The notes beneath the pieces are model-generated. The model was not told where the DNA came from. It worked only from the letters and a program-made list of their open reading frames with translations, and did not search any database. The translations under genes and the position numbers were made by a program. 64,000 nt of DNA from the NCBI RefSeq assembly GCF_023898315.1, contig NC_064621.1, positions 541,653,383 to 541,717,382 of the forward strand. The letters are read 5' to 3'. This document shows, one piece after another, positions 44,735 through 56,927 of the stretch (its first letter is position 1; every line of letters begins with the position of its first letter). This DNA is from Schistocerca nitens. Taxonomy: Eukaryota > Arthropoda > Insecta > Orthoptera > Acrididae.

Positions 44735-45182
44735 TTCGGAGTTCTTGACAGATATACTGTAATTGTAGAGTTCTCTGTACCAAATTTGAATAATTATCCG
44801 GAATTTCGCGAAGAAAGCAGTAGCACCAGAGAAAATTTTGATCTCAAAAAAATGCGAAAAAATATAATTCCGAATACCTCCCAAAGAGTTCTACAGAAAT
44901 CCCTAATGACATTCTTTGTGCAGATAATAGTTTGAGACAACTACTGCCGAGAAATATACGCCTCATGAACTATTATCTGCGCAAAAAAATGTCATTAGGG
45001 TTTTCTGTAGAACCCTTAGACAGGTATTCAGAATTCTTCTTTTCGCAGATTGGCAAATTACCTTTTTTTACAAGATTAAGTTTCGCGAATATTATTATTT
45101 TCTTCGCGAAATTATGCATATAACTATTCAGAATTTGTACAGAGAACTCTGGAACTATAGAATATCCGTCAGGAGCACTTAA
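44735..45182. mobile_element. Long foldback element, arms of about 200 bp
   Basis: The left arm (about 44738-44935) and right arm (44969-45172) are inverted copies around a spacer of about 33 bases. Left words ttctacagaaatccctaatg and gcagataatagttt appear on the minus strand of the right arm as ttctacagaaaaccctaatg and gcagataatagttc. The outer ends (gttcttgacagatatactgt and, reversed, gctcctgacggatattctat) also match. Non-coding; the open frames on it are by-products. Confidence 0.85.
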
Positions 45183-48100
45183 AAACTTTTTCTTTCGTTT
45201 TGATCGAGAGAGGGAGGTGGGGAAGGGGGGGGGGGAGAGAATCAGTATCTCTAAATATAGCAGTAGTGTCTCAGCGTATTTAGTTTTTCAGCTGTGTTAT
45301 TTATGGCCTTGGTCTAATCGCAACTGAAATGTAGGGCCGTTATAAGCCAGTTGAGGCGGTCTCGATTGTGTGCGTCTGATACTGACGTCCTTGTCGACAG
45401 CTTCATACGCAAGGGGCACCCACGCTCACTACAGACTCCATACGTGCCTCTTTGGTTGTCTGATTCGCTACGGCGTAAAATCTGTTCGTTCGCTTGTGTT
45501 TCTTGCGATGAGAGGAACTGAACATACGTGAATAGTGCAGATTATACTGGAGTACCGCCGAAGTGTGCGGATCACATATCACGTACTTCCTGGTGTCGAA
45601 AAAAAAGACTGCTGAGACAGTTAGAATATCTACAATGGATTGTTAACAGGTTTCACGAGAGAAGAAATGTACCGCGTCCGCGTAGTTGTGGTGAATATTC
45701 CTAATTGTTTGTAAATCTAATTACTTGCATTTTTTGCGTTGAATACTTTTTGTCAAATTGAGGACTTACCCCAATAGGACATCATTGAATGTCAATATAT
45801 GCAAAATATTAACTGTACTGTGTCTTCTGTATCCCTAAAATTAAAAATTATTCTTATAGCATAAGTAGCTGAATTTAAACGTTTTTGGAACATTTTCACT
45901 ATGTTTTCATTACGGAAGCCGAAGAACTTGGAACTTTATACCCTGTTCCCCCCCCCCCCCACCCCTTTTTTTAACTACATTACTACGGTTATTTCTTTTT
46001 ATTTTTCCCCTCTCTGAAGTTTATAAAACTAGTCCATTTGAGCAGAGCTAGTTATTAATTTTAACAAAAACACAATTTATTATTTTCCCCGTGGGTGCTT
46101 CCTTAACCGGCTTGATTCATCTTTGAATAGGATTTACATTCCCTCCCGATTCACATAAAGTAGGAATAGTCATGCGTCTGTGATCATCCCCTGATGAATG
46201 CGCTTCATCATTTGTCCCCATGAAGATATGACGTTCATGTTTCCACTACTCAAACATCCTAGTGTAACTTTCTGCCTCTTGTTTCTCAAGTACACACTAA
46301 ACTAGGCATGTGCTGAACCGTGAAAATATAAGGCAAATAGCCAGCACAAGCGGTAGACTTTGCCTTGCACTGGCCGTAAGTGAAATGGGATGGAACTCTT
46401 AACATGTGATGCAATAAACTTCTTTCTATCAAACATTGATGACTATGAGTATGGATGCTTATAAACACGTTTCTTCAGAGTACAAAATTAATTTGATATC
46501 TAAGATCAGCCTTTTTCGATAATCTTTGACACGAGCAAAATGTATAGAAACGAATATTGTGCCCAGAATGCTCATCCAAGTTTCTATGGTTGACGTTAGT
46601 AAGAGATGACATTGAAGGGAAACATTTCGAAGGCAGAAGCCCTTGATTTCATAGACGCGAGCTGAAAGCGACACGAATTTCGAAAATACCACCACATAAA
46701 TGACAGTTATCTTTTTAACACCATAGAGCGGAAGCCCATTGTATTGAGTAATGTGTGGTTTTTGTGGACGATGCCACGTCAGTTTTCAGAAGCGTAATTG
46801 GAAACACCTGTTCCCAAGGACCTACACTACGCACCATTCTGTTCTTACTGGACACCGTATAGAGCATTGAGGAAGATGTACTTGCAGAGCTCAGGCAGCA
46901 AATTATGAACTTACACTGTGAGTATTATTACAGTAGACCATTCTACAATCGAAGTGTTGGTCAGCTATAGAGCACCCCACACCCCATCCTCCATGAAACA
47001 CATGGTGCTTTTTGTGCTGCCAGTGTGTCTTCATGATATTTCAAGCACTTGAAGAGATTTGTTTCACTTTGAAACAAATTATTTGGACAACGAAATGGAA
47101 AAAAGAAAAACGCAGTTTAGCGCATGGCATTTTCTCCTTGTAATATAATTTATTGAACTCCGTTTACTGATAAAATTAGAGGACGCAGTCGGCCTGTCAT
47201 ATGTTACTGTGACCCTCTTTATTAATAAAATATTGGCTGTGTTATGGTAGCAGACTCGTTAAATTTCATTGAGTGTTGGCCTGTAATTGAAAGTGAGAAC
47301 TACATCGGTATTAAAACGCAGAAGCCGTTGACAAATCTTTGAAAGTGGTGTGTGTTTTCTAATCGAAATGTAAGGGTTGTTATACGAACATCCGCGTTGT
47401 CATGAAGCGAACTTTCCTCACCTCTGCCATTTTGCCTTCGTAGTTCGCAAATGCGCAATTCTCATTAATCATTCGTTCTCTGGTGTGGAGCGATTCAATT
47501 CAGCAATATTTCTATTTTTTAAAATAAAAATATGCAGTAAATGTGTGATTATGCATCCGAGGACGTGTATGCAGTACGTGGACGTACGCCTTTGCCCTCC
47601 ATCAGGAACCGCTCAAACAGCACGTCGATCCGCGCAGTGTAGCGGACGCCAGAGCCATCTATTAAGCAGAGACGTAAGCATGAACTGTAGACGCTCCTAC
47701 ATGACGATGAGGTAATGGCGCAATAAACGCGTCTTAACTTTAAATTGAGGTGTAGGAGAGTACCTTTTCAGTGTATGGCCCTGCGAAGCTGTTAATACCG
47801 AAGACCGTAAATGACCCTAATTCGCCAAAGAACAAAATTTGAAGTTGTCCACATTATGAATTTGAAGGAAATTCACGTTTTAGAGCATGAACTTAAAAAG
47901 CGCCCGGCGACCTTTATTTGGTGCAGAATTGAGTACCACCCACTTCTTCGCTTCTCCCTCTTCTGCACTAGCTTATACTATGACACTATGTGTTCCGGGT
48001 AGAGCACATGAAAGAAATCGATACCAAAACTACTGCTTCGCTATTTGAGACACTGTATTCACCTCCTCTCCCTTAGTTTTTCTCCTCGTTCGAAAACAAG

Positions 48101-49660
48101 CCCTTAATGTGAGTTCCTGTTAGAATTTGTTACTGGTTTACTATGCCAAATTTAATAACATATTAATCCCCTTGCTACAACTGTTCTTCAGGCTGTACAC
48201 ATAGCTACGGTACATATTGTAGGCGATCTATGCATAATGTTGCAGCAGACGAAATTTTGGATTGTAAGGAAGTAGTCAATCATTGGAACACTGACAATAG
48301 TTTACACAGCGAGAAGCAGTAAAAGCACATGAAAGCAGTTTACACAGTGAGAAACAATACAACTACATTAATGATTAACAAACACTGTTTATTAAGGAGG
48401 TATTACTGTTTCCATGCATGAAATAACTTCCATGATGTTGCTGCAAAAGTGGGGTGGAGGAGGAGGAGTTAGTTGGCTGTGTGTTTCACAGACCACTTGC
48501 ACAATTGTTTGTGCGGAGCAGTCATTTTATAAATTGTGCATAATATTGAAGTAGATATCTTTTTTTAACTGTAAGTGTATTGTTAAACATTCATTTATGG
48601 TATAACAGCTGTTGTCGAGAAGAAATAATTCCAAAATACACTAAAAATTCACTTTGCTATCTGTCAGACATTTTTATGTTTTTGGGGAGGTGACTAAAGA
48701 TTTAGGCCGCAGCATAGTGGATCCTTTCTGAGCTTAACTAATGTGTAATACAGATCATTTTTTTTTTTTTCTTGTAATGTTGTAACTATGGACATTCCTT
48801 TGCAAACTGTGATGGAATATTGATGATATTTTTCATTATCGAGTAAGTATGTTAGAAAATATTTAGAAAAAAGGTCAACTCCTTGAAGAAAGCACCTACA
48901 AGATAACTTTGATTGAATGTCATATATTGTTCCTCCTGTCCACCATTGTGAAATCAGTACTATCTTCCCAATTGATGAGTTACGCCATAAGACATTAATG
49001 AGTAGAAATTTGCAGAGTGTAAAGTGGTTTTATTCGTTCCAAAACCATCAGTTATGTGTAGAGCAACCATTGCTGGACTGGACTGTTTGAGAAGCTCAAT
49101 AACTATTTTTTTTCATGTACATTTCTTCATCATAGTGTGTACCAAAAAATTATAACTTTCTACATGATCCACACTGACTCCTGTTCACATGCTTCATTTG
49201 TTATTGAATTATTGTGTGTTATGTTGTAATGCATATGCTTTTTTTTCTTTTTGTCCTTCAAAATTGAGAATCCATTTCTCATAATTAATGACTTCATGAG
49301 AGTACTAAACATTCTAATGCTACTGTGATATTCCAAACAACATCTGAAATTTTTTATGACTTACCAGATATCACCGATTGAAGCACACACTGACGCGTTC
49401 ACAAGGTTATGGAGTGGAATTGTGACTAGCTTTCTGTCACTGTCTATTTAGTTAAGTCAGTGGTGAAAATAAGAAATAACTTTTAAGAGTGAATCTTCCA
49501 CTTTGCCTGCATTGTCAGCTGGGACATTTCTTTAGAAACAGATTTTAATTTTATGACTTACCAATAAAATTGTGGCTGATGCGAGTTAAATTCATAACTC
49601 TTTTAATAACACTTTGTTTTTTGAAGTTCACTCTGCAGAATAGCTCGCTTTATTCAGTAT
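45183..49660. other. Long stretch without recognised elements
   Basis: About 4.5 kb. G-run at 45216-45234 (minus-type counterpart C-run at 45949-45960). Short open frames only. If the GLYR1 gene extends leftwards this is likely intron or upstream DNA; I searched by eye for a PWWP or Rossmann GxGxxG exon on the plus strand and saw none. Confidence 0.4.
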
Positions 49661-49666
49661 TGTACA

Positions 49667-50915
49667 GGTACATCTACATCTGCATGCATACTTCGCAAAC
49701 CAACATACGGTGCGTGGGGGAAGGTACCCTGTACCACTACTATTCTTTTCTTTTACTGTTCCACTCACAAATAAAGCAGGGGAGAAGCAACTGTCTACAT
49801 GCCTCTGTATGAGCCTTATCTTTATGGTCCTTACAATGTAGGTTGGCAGCAGTAGAATCATTCAGCAGTCAGCCTTCAGTCCCGGTTCCATAAATTTTCT
49901 CAATAATGTTTCTTGAAAAGAACATCGCCTTCCCTCCAGGGATTCCCATTTGAGTTCCTGAAGCATCTCTGCAACACAAAACTTTCATATTGTTCTAACC
50001 TACCAGTAACAAATTTAGCAGCCTGCCTCTGAATTGCTTCAATGTCTTCCTTCCATCTGATTTGGTACAGATCCCAAACACTCAAGCAGTACTCAAGAAT
50101 AGGTTGTACCAGTGTCCTATATACCGTCTCCTTTACAGGTGAACCACTGTTTCCTAAAATTCTCCCAATTAACTGAAGTCGACTATTTGCCTTCCCTATC
50201 ACCGTTCTCACGTGCTTGTTACATCTTGTATTGATTTGCAGTGTTACACCCAGAGATTTAAATGACTTGACTGTGTCAGGCAGGACAGTAATATTGTATC
50301 TGAACATTACAGGTTTGATCTTCCTATTTGTCTGCATAAACTTACATTTAGGGCTAGGTGCCATTCATCACACCAACTGGAGATTTTGTCTAAGTTGTCT
50401 TGTATTTTTCCCACAATCACTCAATTTTGACACATTACCATACGCCAGTGCATCATCAGCAAAGAACAGCAGATTGCTGCCCGCCGTGTCCACCGAATCA
50501 TTTATGTGTGTAGAGAACAACAGCGGTCCTATCCCAATTCCCTGGGGCACCACTGACGATACCCTTGTCTGTGACAAACACTTGCCGTCAAGGATAACAT
50601 ACTGGATTCTATTACTTAAGAAGTCTTCAAGCCATTCTACCTTCGCTAATAGCCTGCAGTGGGGCATCACGTCATTTGCTTTCCGGAAACCTAGAAATAT
50701 GAGATCTGCTTGTTGCCCTTCGTCCGTAGTTAGCAGTATATCACGTGAGAAAAGGGCAAGCTGAGTTTTGAACAACTGATGCTTTCTGTAACCATGTTGA
50801 TTTGTGGACATGAGCTTTGCAGTCTCAAGCCCGTCATGGGTGCTTATTACGATGTTGTCCATATGGGAGTCTGCCCGATGGTCAAATGACAACGTTTTTA
50901 CGATTCCCCTGTGTG
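49667..50915 (-). mobile_element. CR1-like LINE fragment with reverse transcriptase
   Basis: The minus frame 50892-50368 has polymerase motifs: FLGFRKANDVMPH (motif A, aspartate replaced by glycine), VPQGIGIGPLLFSTHINDSV (motif B region) and LLFFADDALAYGN (motif C, FADD intact). A frame change leads to 50364-49900 with GVTLQINTRCNKHVRTVIGK, LVQPILEYCLSVWDLYQIRW and IEAIQRQAAKFV. The 3' end carries a tacatctacatctgcatg tail near 49670. The endonuclease is missing. It lies antisense just upstream of the GLYR1 exons. A subfamily distinct from the copy at 56.9-60 kb. Confidence 0.88.
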
Positions 50916-51220
50916 AAATTTAAAACTTTGGCTTCTGTTTTGCTATCATGGCTAACATTTCTTACTGCAGTTTGTACTGGGAACTTCTCAGAATTTTCAG
51001 TCATCTGAGAAAACTGAAATTATAAGACTGAGTGGCTGATGAGTACTTACTTCAACAGAAGTCTACATTCTGATTCATCCTTTGCACCATGAATTACATT
51101 GTTTCTGGTCCTACTCTGTATTTCCATGGCTAGGACACACATTCCTAACCTCCTTGCAGTTATTTATGATAAAATAGCTGTTCCCTCTCATGTTTCTAAT
51201 ATGGATCACGTCTTTTTCAG

Positions 51221-51331
51221 TGCCGAGATTTTGTGAAAGCAGGTGCTCAGCAAGGTCTCACACCCTCAGATGTAATACAGGCAGCAGACATTACCTTTTC
51301 TTGTGTTGCTGATCCACAAGCAGCCAAAGAT
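51221..51331 (+). CDS. GLYR1: GLYR1/NPAC internal exon (Rossmann fold part)
   Basis: The 111-bp exon starts after a polypyrimidine-AG acceptor (tctttttcag) and ends at a gtaagt donor, phase 0 at both sides. It encodes 37 residues beginning CRDFVKAGAQQGLTPSDVIQ and continuing with ADITFSCVADPQAAKD. This matches the dehydrogenase-fold half of GLYR1 (NPAC; Ndf in flies), a nuclear protein that binds nucleosomes in transcribed genes through an N-terminal PWWP domain and carries a catalytically inactive hydroxyacid-dehydrogenase domain. The ADITFSCV strand belongs to the NADP-binding Rossmann fold. True 3-hydroxyisobutyrate dehydrogenases differ at the DPxAAKD words. The exon before it, with the GxGxMG motif, is not seen in the window. 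Confidence 0.87.
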
Positions 51332-51696
51332 GTAAGTATGAAAGTAGTCTCAAATTTATTGGACCTGCACACAACACTCAAATTTTACATTGAGCCCAGT
51401 CTCATTCAGGTTGACCGTATTGTCTTCTTTTTCCAGTGGATATTGTCACACAGTGCTACCTTGTACAGTTGTCTGTTAAATAAAGTGATTTTTTAATGAA
51501 CTCATTTAACCAAAATATGTTGAATTGAAAACTGCTAGCACCTGGAGAATGACAATTTAAACATTATAAATGTGAATGTCTCAAACCTATTTTTATAATC
51601 TGACCAATCTAAGAACTACAAGAAAGTTGCCTAATTGTATCATCATTATCATCACAGTTTCAAACAGTAAAGTGGTCTTGATTTGTTATGTTACAG

Positions 51697-51798
51697 ATGG
51701 TTTTTGGCAATTGTGGAGTCCTGGTAGAAATTACAACAGAAAAAGGTTATGTGGAAATGACTGGAATTGATGCCGAGACATCACAGGACATAGCAGAG
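51697..51798 (+). CDS. GLYR1: GLYR1/NPAC next internal exon
   Basis: The 102-bp exon starts after gttatgttacag and ends at gtgaga, phase 0. It encodes MVFGNCGVLVEITTEKGYVE followed by MTGIDAETSQDIAE, continuing directly from the previous exon across a 365-bp intron. In GLYR1 this is the end of the Rossmann domain, just before the conserved APVSG region; that next exon is not found before the window ends, which implies an intron longer than 12 kb filled with transposons. Reading frame intact and no damage seen. Both exons lack neighbours from other genes, so regulation cannot be judged. Confidence 0.87.
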
Positions 51799-51965
51799 GT
51801 GAGATGAGTATTAATGTCATCCTTATATATTTACTTTAATCTGAAAATATGGAAGACTTGTACAACTTGTGTCTTACCATGTAATACTGTTGTTTTAAAA
51901 ATGTGAAATTATACACAAAACAGTACACACATATCTGAAACTTACTTTTTTTTTTAGATGCTCGT

Positions 51966-51967
<2 letters not shown>

Positions 51968-52013
<46 letters not shown>

Positions 52014-52025
52014 CCCCCCCCCCCC
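51968..52025. repeat. (CT)n followed by C-run
   Basis: CT tract 51968-52010, then a C run 52012-52025, in the GLYR1 intron. Positions 52026-52426 hold no recognised feature. Confidence 0.95.
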
Positions 52026-52426
52026 TCTAGCTACTTAGGAGATGCACATTGTAGTGTGATGCTGGAAACCCGCTCTCACAAATGCATGGCATCACAAGTA
52101 GTGAACATATGTTCCAGGTTGTGATGTGTTGAATTATAGAGAGTAAATAAATATCTGGTAGCAGTGTTACAATTACCTTGTCACCATATGGACTTCGTAT
52201 ATGAATGAAACATGCGGACTTGTATAGGTAAACAGAGGCTATTGCTGGGAAAAAGTCAGTGTTTTTACAAACATGAGTGTGTTGTATATTTACTGGATAA
52301 TAGGATGATGCATTTGAATGAATTCATCATTGCTGCATGGGGTATTAAACAAAATGCAGTTGCACAGAGTAGATATAGTGCCCTGCAATTTTGTATTATT
52401 TGTTGCAACTCCAATTCACACAAGTA

Positions 52427-52693
52427 TTACCAGTGTCGAAGTCCGCAGCCCGTGGTCTTGCGGTAGCGTTCTCGCTTCCCGCGCATGGGGTCCCGGGTTC
52501 GATTCCCGGTGGGGCCAGGGATTTTCTCTGCCTCGTGATGACTGGGTGTTGTGTGTCTTTCATCATCATTTCATCCCCATCGACACGCAAGTCGCCGAAG
52601 TGGCGTCAACTTGAAAGACTTGCACCAGGCGAACGGTCTACCCGACGGGAGGCCCTAGCCACACGGCATTTCCATTTATTTACCAGTGTCGAA
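52427..52693 (+). mobile_element. tRNA-derived SINE, family D, with 14-bp target duplication
   Basis: Head gcagcccgtggtcttgcggt (A-box type) at about 52445, B-box ggttcgattcc at about 52496, body ending agccacacggcatttccatt. Direct repeats ttaccagtgtcgaa lie at 52427-52440 and 52680-52693. A fourth SINE family; the head differs from family A. Inserted in the GLYR1 intron, sense orientation. Confidence 0.88.
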
Positions 52694-52740
52694 AAAGAAG
52701 GTAATAATAAAATGTAGGGTATAGCATGGAAACTTCATTA

Positions 52741-52745
<5 letters not shown>

Positions 52746-52796
<51 letters not shown>
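52746..52796. repeat. (CA)25 microsatellite
   Basis: Pure ACACAC tract. Confidence 0.96.
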
Positions 52797-52798
<2 letters not shown>

Positions 52799-52939
52799 GT
52801 ATTGGAGATACTAATGTAGCTGACTTTCTTTACACCTAGAGGTACATTTAAAGGCCCATTTCATTAGATTTTGAAAGTGATATCTTGAATGTGGCCTCCG
52901 TTTCTACTCAAATCGTTTGGCGAGTTGAAATCTGAAGTT

Positions 52940-54830
52940 TCAGTCCTCTTTGTTCAGCATGTTACTGTCTTTTTTGGCAATAGCTGCCTCAATATTGTTT
53001 GGCAGCTTGCCCAGGATCCACAGCTGATTGGTATACAGCAAGAAAAAGTTGCAGGGAGCTAAATCTGAAAAGCATGCTGACCACAGATGATCTCTCCTCA
53101 AAGAGATGAGATGGTCGGGGAACTGTTCGCGCAAGTGTGTCATTGATATTAGTGCTGTATGAGCCATGGCCGTCTTGTTGGAACCAGACATCCCCCACAT
53201 CCGTTTATTCAAGTTGGGAAAGAAGGAACTCCTCAATCATCTGGACAAAATGCTCATCTGAACAATTCTCATCTGAACATAATTCTCACCTGAACATAAT
53301 TCTCACCTGAACATGATTCTCACCAGAACATGATTCTCACCAGAACATGATTCTCACCAGAACATGATTCTCACCAGAACATGATTCTCACCAGAACATG
53401 ATTCTCACCTGAACATGATTCTCACCTGAACATGATTCTCACCTGAACATGATTCTCACCTGAACATGATTCTCACCTGAACATGATTCTCACCTGAACA
53501 TGATTCTCACCTGAACATGATTCTCACCTGAACATGATTCTCACCTGAACATGATTCTCACCTGAACATGATTCTCACCTGAACATGATTCTCACCTGAA
53601 CATGATTCTCACCTGAACATGATTCTCACCCGAACATGATTCTCACCCGAACATGATTCTCACCCGAACATGATTCTCACCCGAACATGATTCTCACCCG
53701 AACATGATTCTCACCCGAACATGATTCTCACCCGAACATGATTCTCACCCGAACATGATTCTCACCCGAACATGATTCTCACCCGAACATGATTCTCACC
53801 CGAACATGATTCTCACCCGAACATGATTCTCACCCGAACATGATTCTCACCCGAACATGATTCTCACCCGAACATGATTCTCACCCGAACATGATTCTCA
53901 CCCGAACATGATTCTCACCCGAACATGATTCTCACCCGAACATGATTCTCACCCGAACATGATTCTCACCCGAACATGATTCTCACCCGAACATGATTCT
54001 CACCCGAACATGATTCTCACCCGAACATGATTCTCACCCGAACATGATTCTCACCCGAACATGATTCTCACCCGAACATGATTCTCACCCGAACATGATT
54101 CTCACCCGAACATGATTCTCACCCGAACGTAACACTCAGAAGCGATAATAATAAGAGCCCAATTGTTCTCTTCGAAAAACCGTGGGGCAGTAATGCCAAT
54201 TTTGGATGAGACACCCCAAGCGGTCACACATTCTACATGTAGGAACCACTTGCGAAGTTTTTTTTAGGTTCGTACCACTTCAGTGTCGCATGTTTTGGTT
54301 ATTCAAGCATCCAGACAAATTAAAACGTGCCTCATTACTGAAGAAAACAATGTGCGTTCTGAGGCAGGTTTTCGAATGAAACAAAATTACGTGGATTAAG
54401 TGTGTGCACCAATGCCAGTTTGCATGGATGAAATTTCAAGTCTTCATGAAGAATTCATCTTGCTGTGCAGTCAGAAATTGCAAGAATGGCTGCGTGTGTT
54501 CATGCATATCGCTTGGGGAATTCAAAATTGCCAGCCTCGTTTTCTCGACATTTTCTGGTGTCCTGCTGGTTCTTAAGGTCCTGGTTTATTTTTCTGCACA
54601 CTACCAGTATCCATAAATGCGTCCACCCACAACTGATTTTCTAGCAGGAACATGACTCACAGGCCTATTCTATTATTGACCTGTTCGCTAAATGCACACT
54701 AGGCAAGATGTTCAGCTGTTTGCTGAATGCACGCTAGTTTGTGATGAACGAATGGCCTCTGGAAAAGTATGTGACCATAGCAAATACACTCTCCTCTCTC
54801 GTCCACTGCATGATCAATGCTAAGTCCACC
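52940..54830 (-). pseudogene. Mariner-like (DUF4817-type) transposase gene split by a minisatellite
   Basis: Reading the minus strand from right to left: a start region near 54815 (MQWTREESVFAMVTYFSRGH) like the helix-turn-helix domain of this transposase group; near 54335 FFSNEARFNLSGCLNNQNMR, matching the FSDEAHFxLxGxVNxQN segment (first catalytic Asp now Asn). Next is APRFFEENNWALIII near 54185, the minisatellite, and then MIEEFLLSQLE and GDVWFQQDGHGSYST near 53195, matching WFQQDGATAHTA with the second Asp. LREQFPDHLISLRRDHLWSA and DLAPCNFFLL follow near 53135-53050. Stops and frame changes are frequent. Boundaries of the whole element are not resolved. Confidence 0.78.
53254..54128. repeat. 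17-bp minisatellite, about 51 copies, in sorted variant blocks
   Basis: Unit ATGATTCTCACCNGAAC. The variable base N is ordered: a few early units with T and ATAATT or ATCT changes, then about 5 units with A (53320-53395), about 13 with T (53405-53620), and about 30 with C to the end. Units within a block are otherwise identical. There are no unique spacers between units, so this is a tandem repeat and not a CRISPR array. It lies inside the transposase relic. Confidence 0.97.
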
Positions 54831-54936
54831 TTAAAGAAAAGTTAGGACCTACACTTTCAAATGCACTTGACCCCACACAACCACACAACAATGAGTAATG
54901 GCCGCTCTGTGGCCTATGTTTCGTGCGCGCGCGCTT

Positions 54937-55560
<624 letters not shown>

Positions 55561-55565
55561 TTTAT

Positions 55566-56925
55566 TTGTTTTGTAGCACTCAGTCCAAAGGCTGGTTTGA
55601 TGCAACTGTCCATGCTACTCTATCCTCTTCAAGCCTCTTTATCTAGGAGTAACTACTGCAGTCTACATCTCTCTGAATCTGCTTTTTGCAGTCCTCTCTT
55701 GGTCTCCCTGTAAGATTTTTTCCCACGTGCTTCCCTCCAGTGCTGAATTTGTGATTCCTTGATGCCTCAGAAGGTATCCTACCTACCGATCCCTTCTTTT
55801 CTACAGGTTGTGCCACAAGTTTCTCTTCTCCTCAATTCTAATCAATACCCCCTCATTGGTTGTGTGATCTACCCATCTAATCTTCAGCATTCTTCTGTAT
55901 CGTCACATTTCAAAAGCTTCTTCTATTCTTTCCTTGTCTAAACTGTTTATTGTCCATGTTTCACTTCCATACATGGCTACTCTCCACACAAATACTTTCA
56001 GGAAGGACTTCCTTACACTTAAATGTATACTCGGTGTTAACAAATTTCTCTTCTTCAGAAATGCTTTTTCTTGACATCGTCAGTCTACATTTTATATACT
56101 TCCTACTTTGACCATCATCAGTTATTTTGCTTCCCAAACAGCAAAACTCATCTGCTACTTAGTTTCATTTTCTAATCTAATTCCCTAAGCATCACCTGAT
56201 TTAATTCGACTACTTTCCATTATCCTGGTTATGATTTTGTTGATGTTCATTTTATATCCTCCTTTCAAGATACTCTCCATTCTACTCAACTGCTCTTCCA
56301 AATCCTATGCTGTATCTGAAAGAATTATGATGTCATCAACAGACCTCAAAAATTTTATTTCTTCTCTCTGGACTTTAATTCCTACTCCAAATTTTTCTTT
56401 TTTCCCTTTACTGCTTGCTCGATATACAGATTGAATAACATAGGTGATAGGCTACAACCCTGTCTGACTCGCTTCTCAACCATTGCTTCCCTTTCATGCA
56501 TCTCAACTCTTACAACTGCCATCTGGTTAAATAGCCTTTTGCTTCCTGTATTTTACCCCTGCCACCTTAAGAATTTGTAAGAGAGTATTCCAGTAAATAC
56601 TGTCAAAAGCGTTCTTTAAGTCTACAAATGCTATAAACATAGGTTTTCTTTTCCTTAACCTATCTTCCATGAGAAGTTGAAGGGTGAGCATTGTCTTGAG
56701 TGTTACTATTTTTCTCTGGAATCCGAACTGATCTTCCCCAAGTTCGGCTTCGAGTTTTTCCATTCTTCTGTAAAGGATTCATATTAGTATTTTGCAGCCG
56801 TGACTTATTAAGCTGATAGTTCAGATAATTTTCACACCTGTCAGCACCTGCTTTCTTTGGAATTGGGATTATTATATTGTTCTTGAAGTCTAAGGGTATT
56901 TCTCCTGTCTCGTACATCTTGCTAC
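55566..56925 (-). mobile_element. RTE-like LINE fragment, 5' truncated
   Basis: On the minus strand: MYETGEIPLDFKNNIIIPIP and KAGADRCENY (56917-56830), LEAELGEDQFGFQRK (56760), FIAFVDLKNAFDSIYWNTLL (polymerase motif A, near 56640), degenerate motifs B and C near 56460 and 56330, and a C-terminal zone to the 3' end gcatcaaaccagcctttgga near 55600. Same clade as the copy at 60.7-63.3 kb but clearly diverged. Its left-out 5' part abuts the tail of the CR1-like LINE at 56928. Confidence 0.85.
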
Positions 56926-56927
56926 AT

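Noticed and set aside
53254..54128. CRISPR-like array
   Set aside because: The 17-bp units abut without unique spacers and no cas genes exist; it is a minisatellite in a eukaryotic intron.
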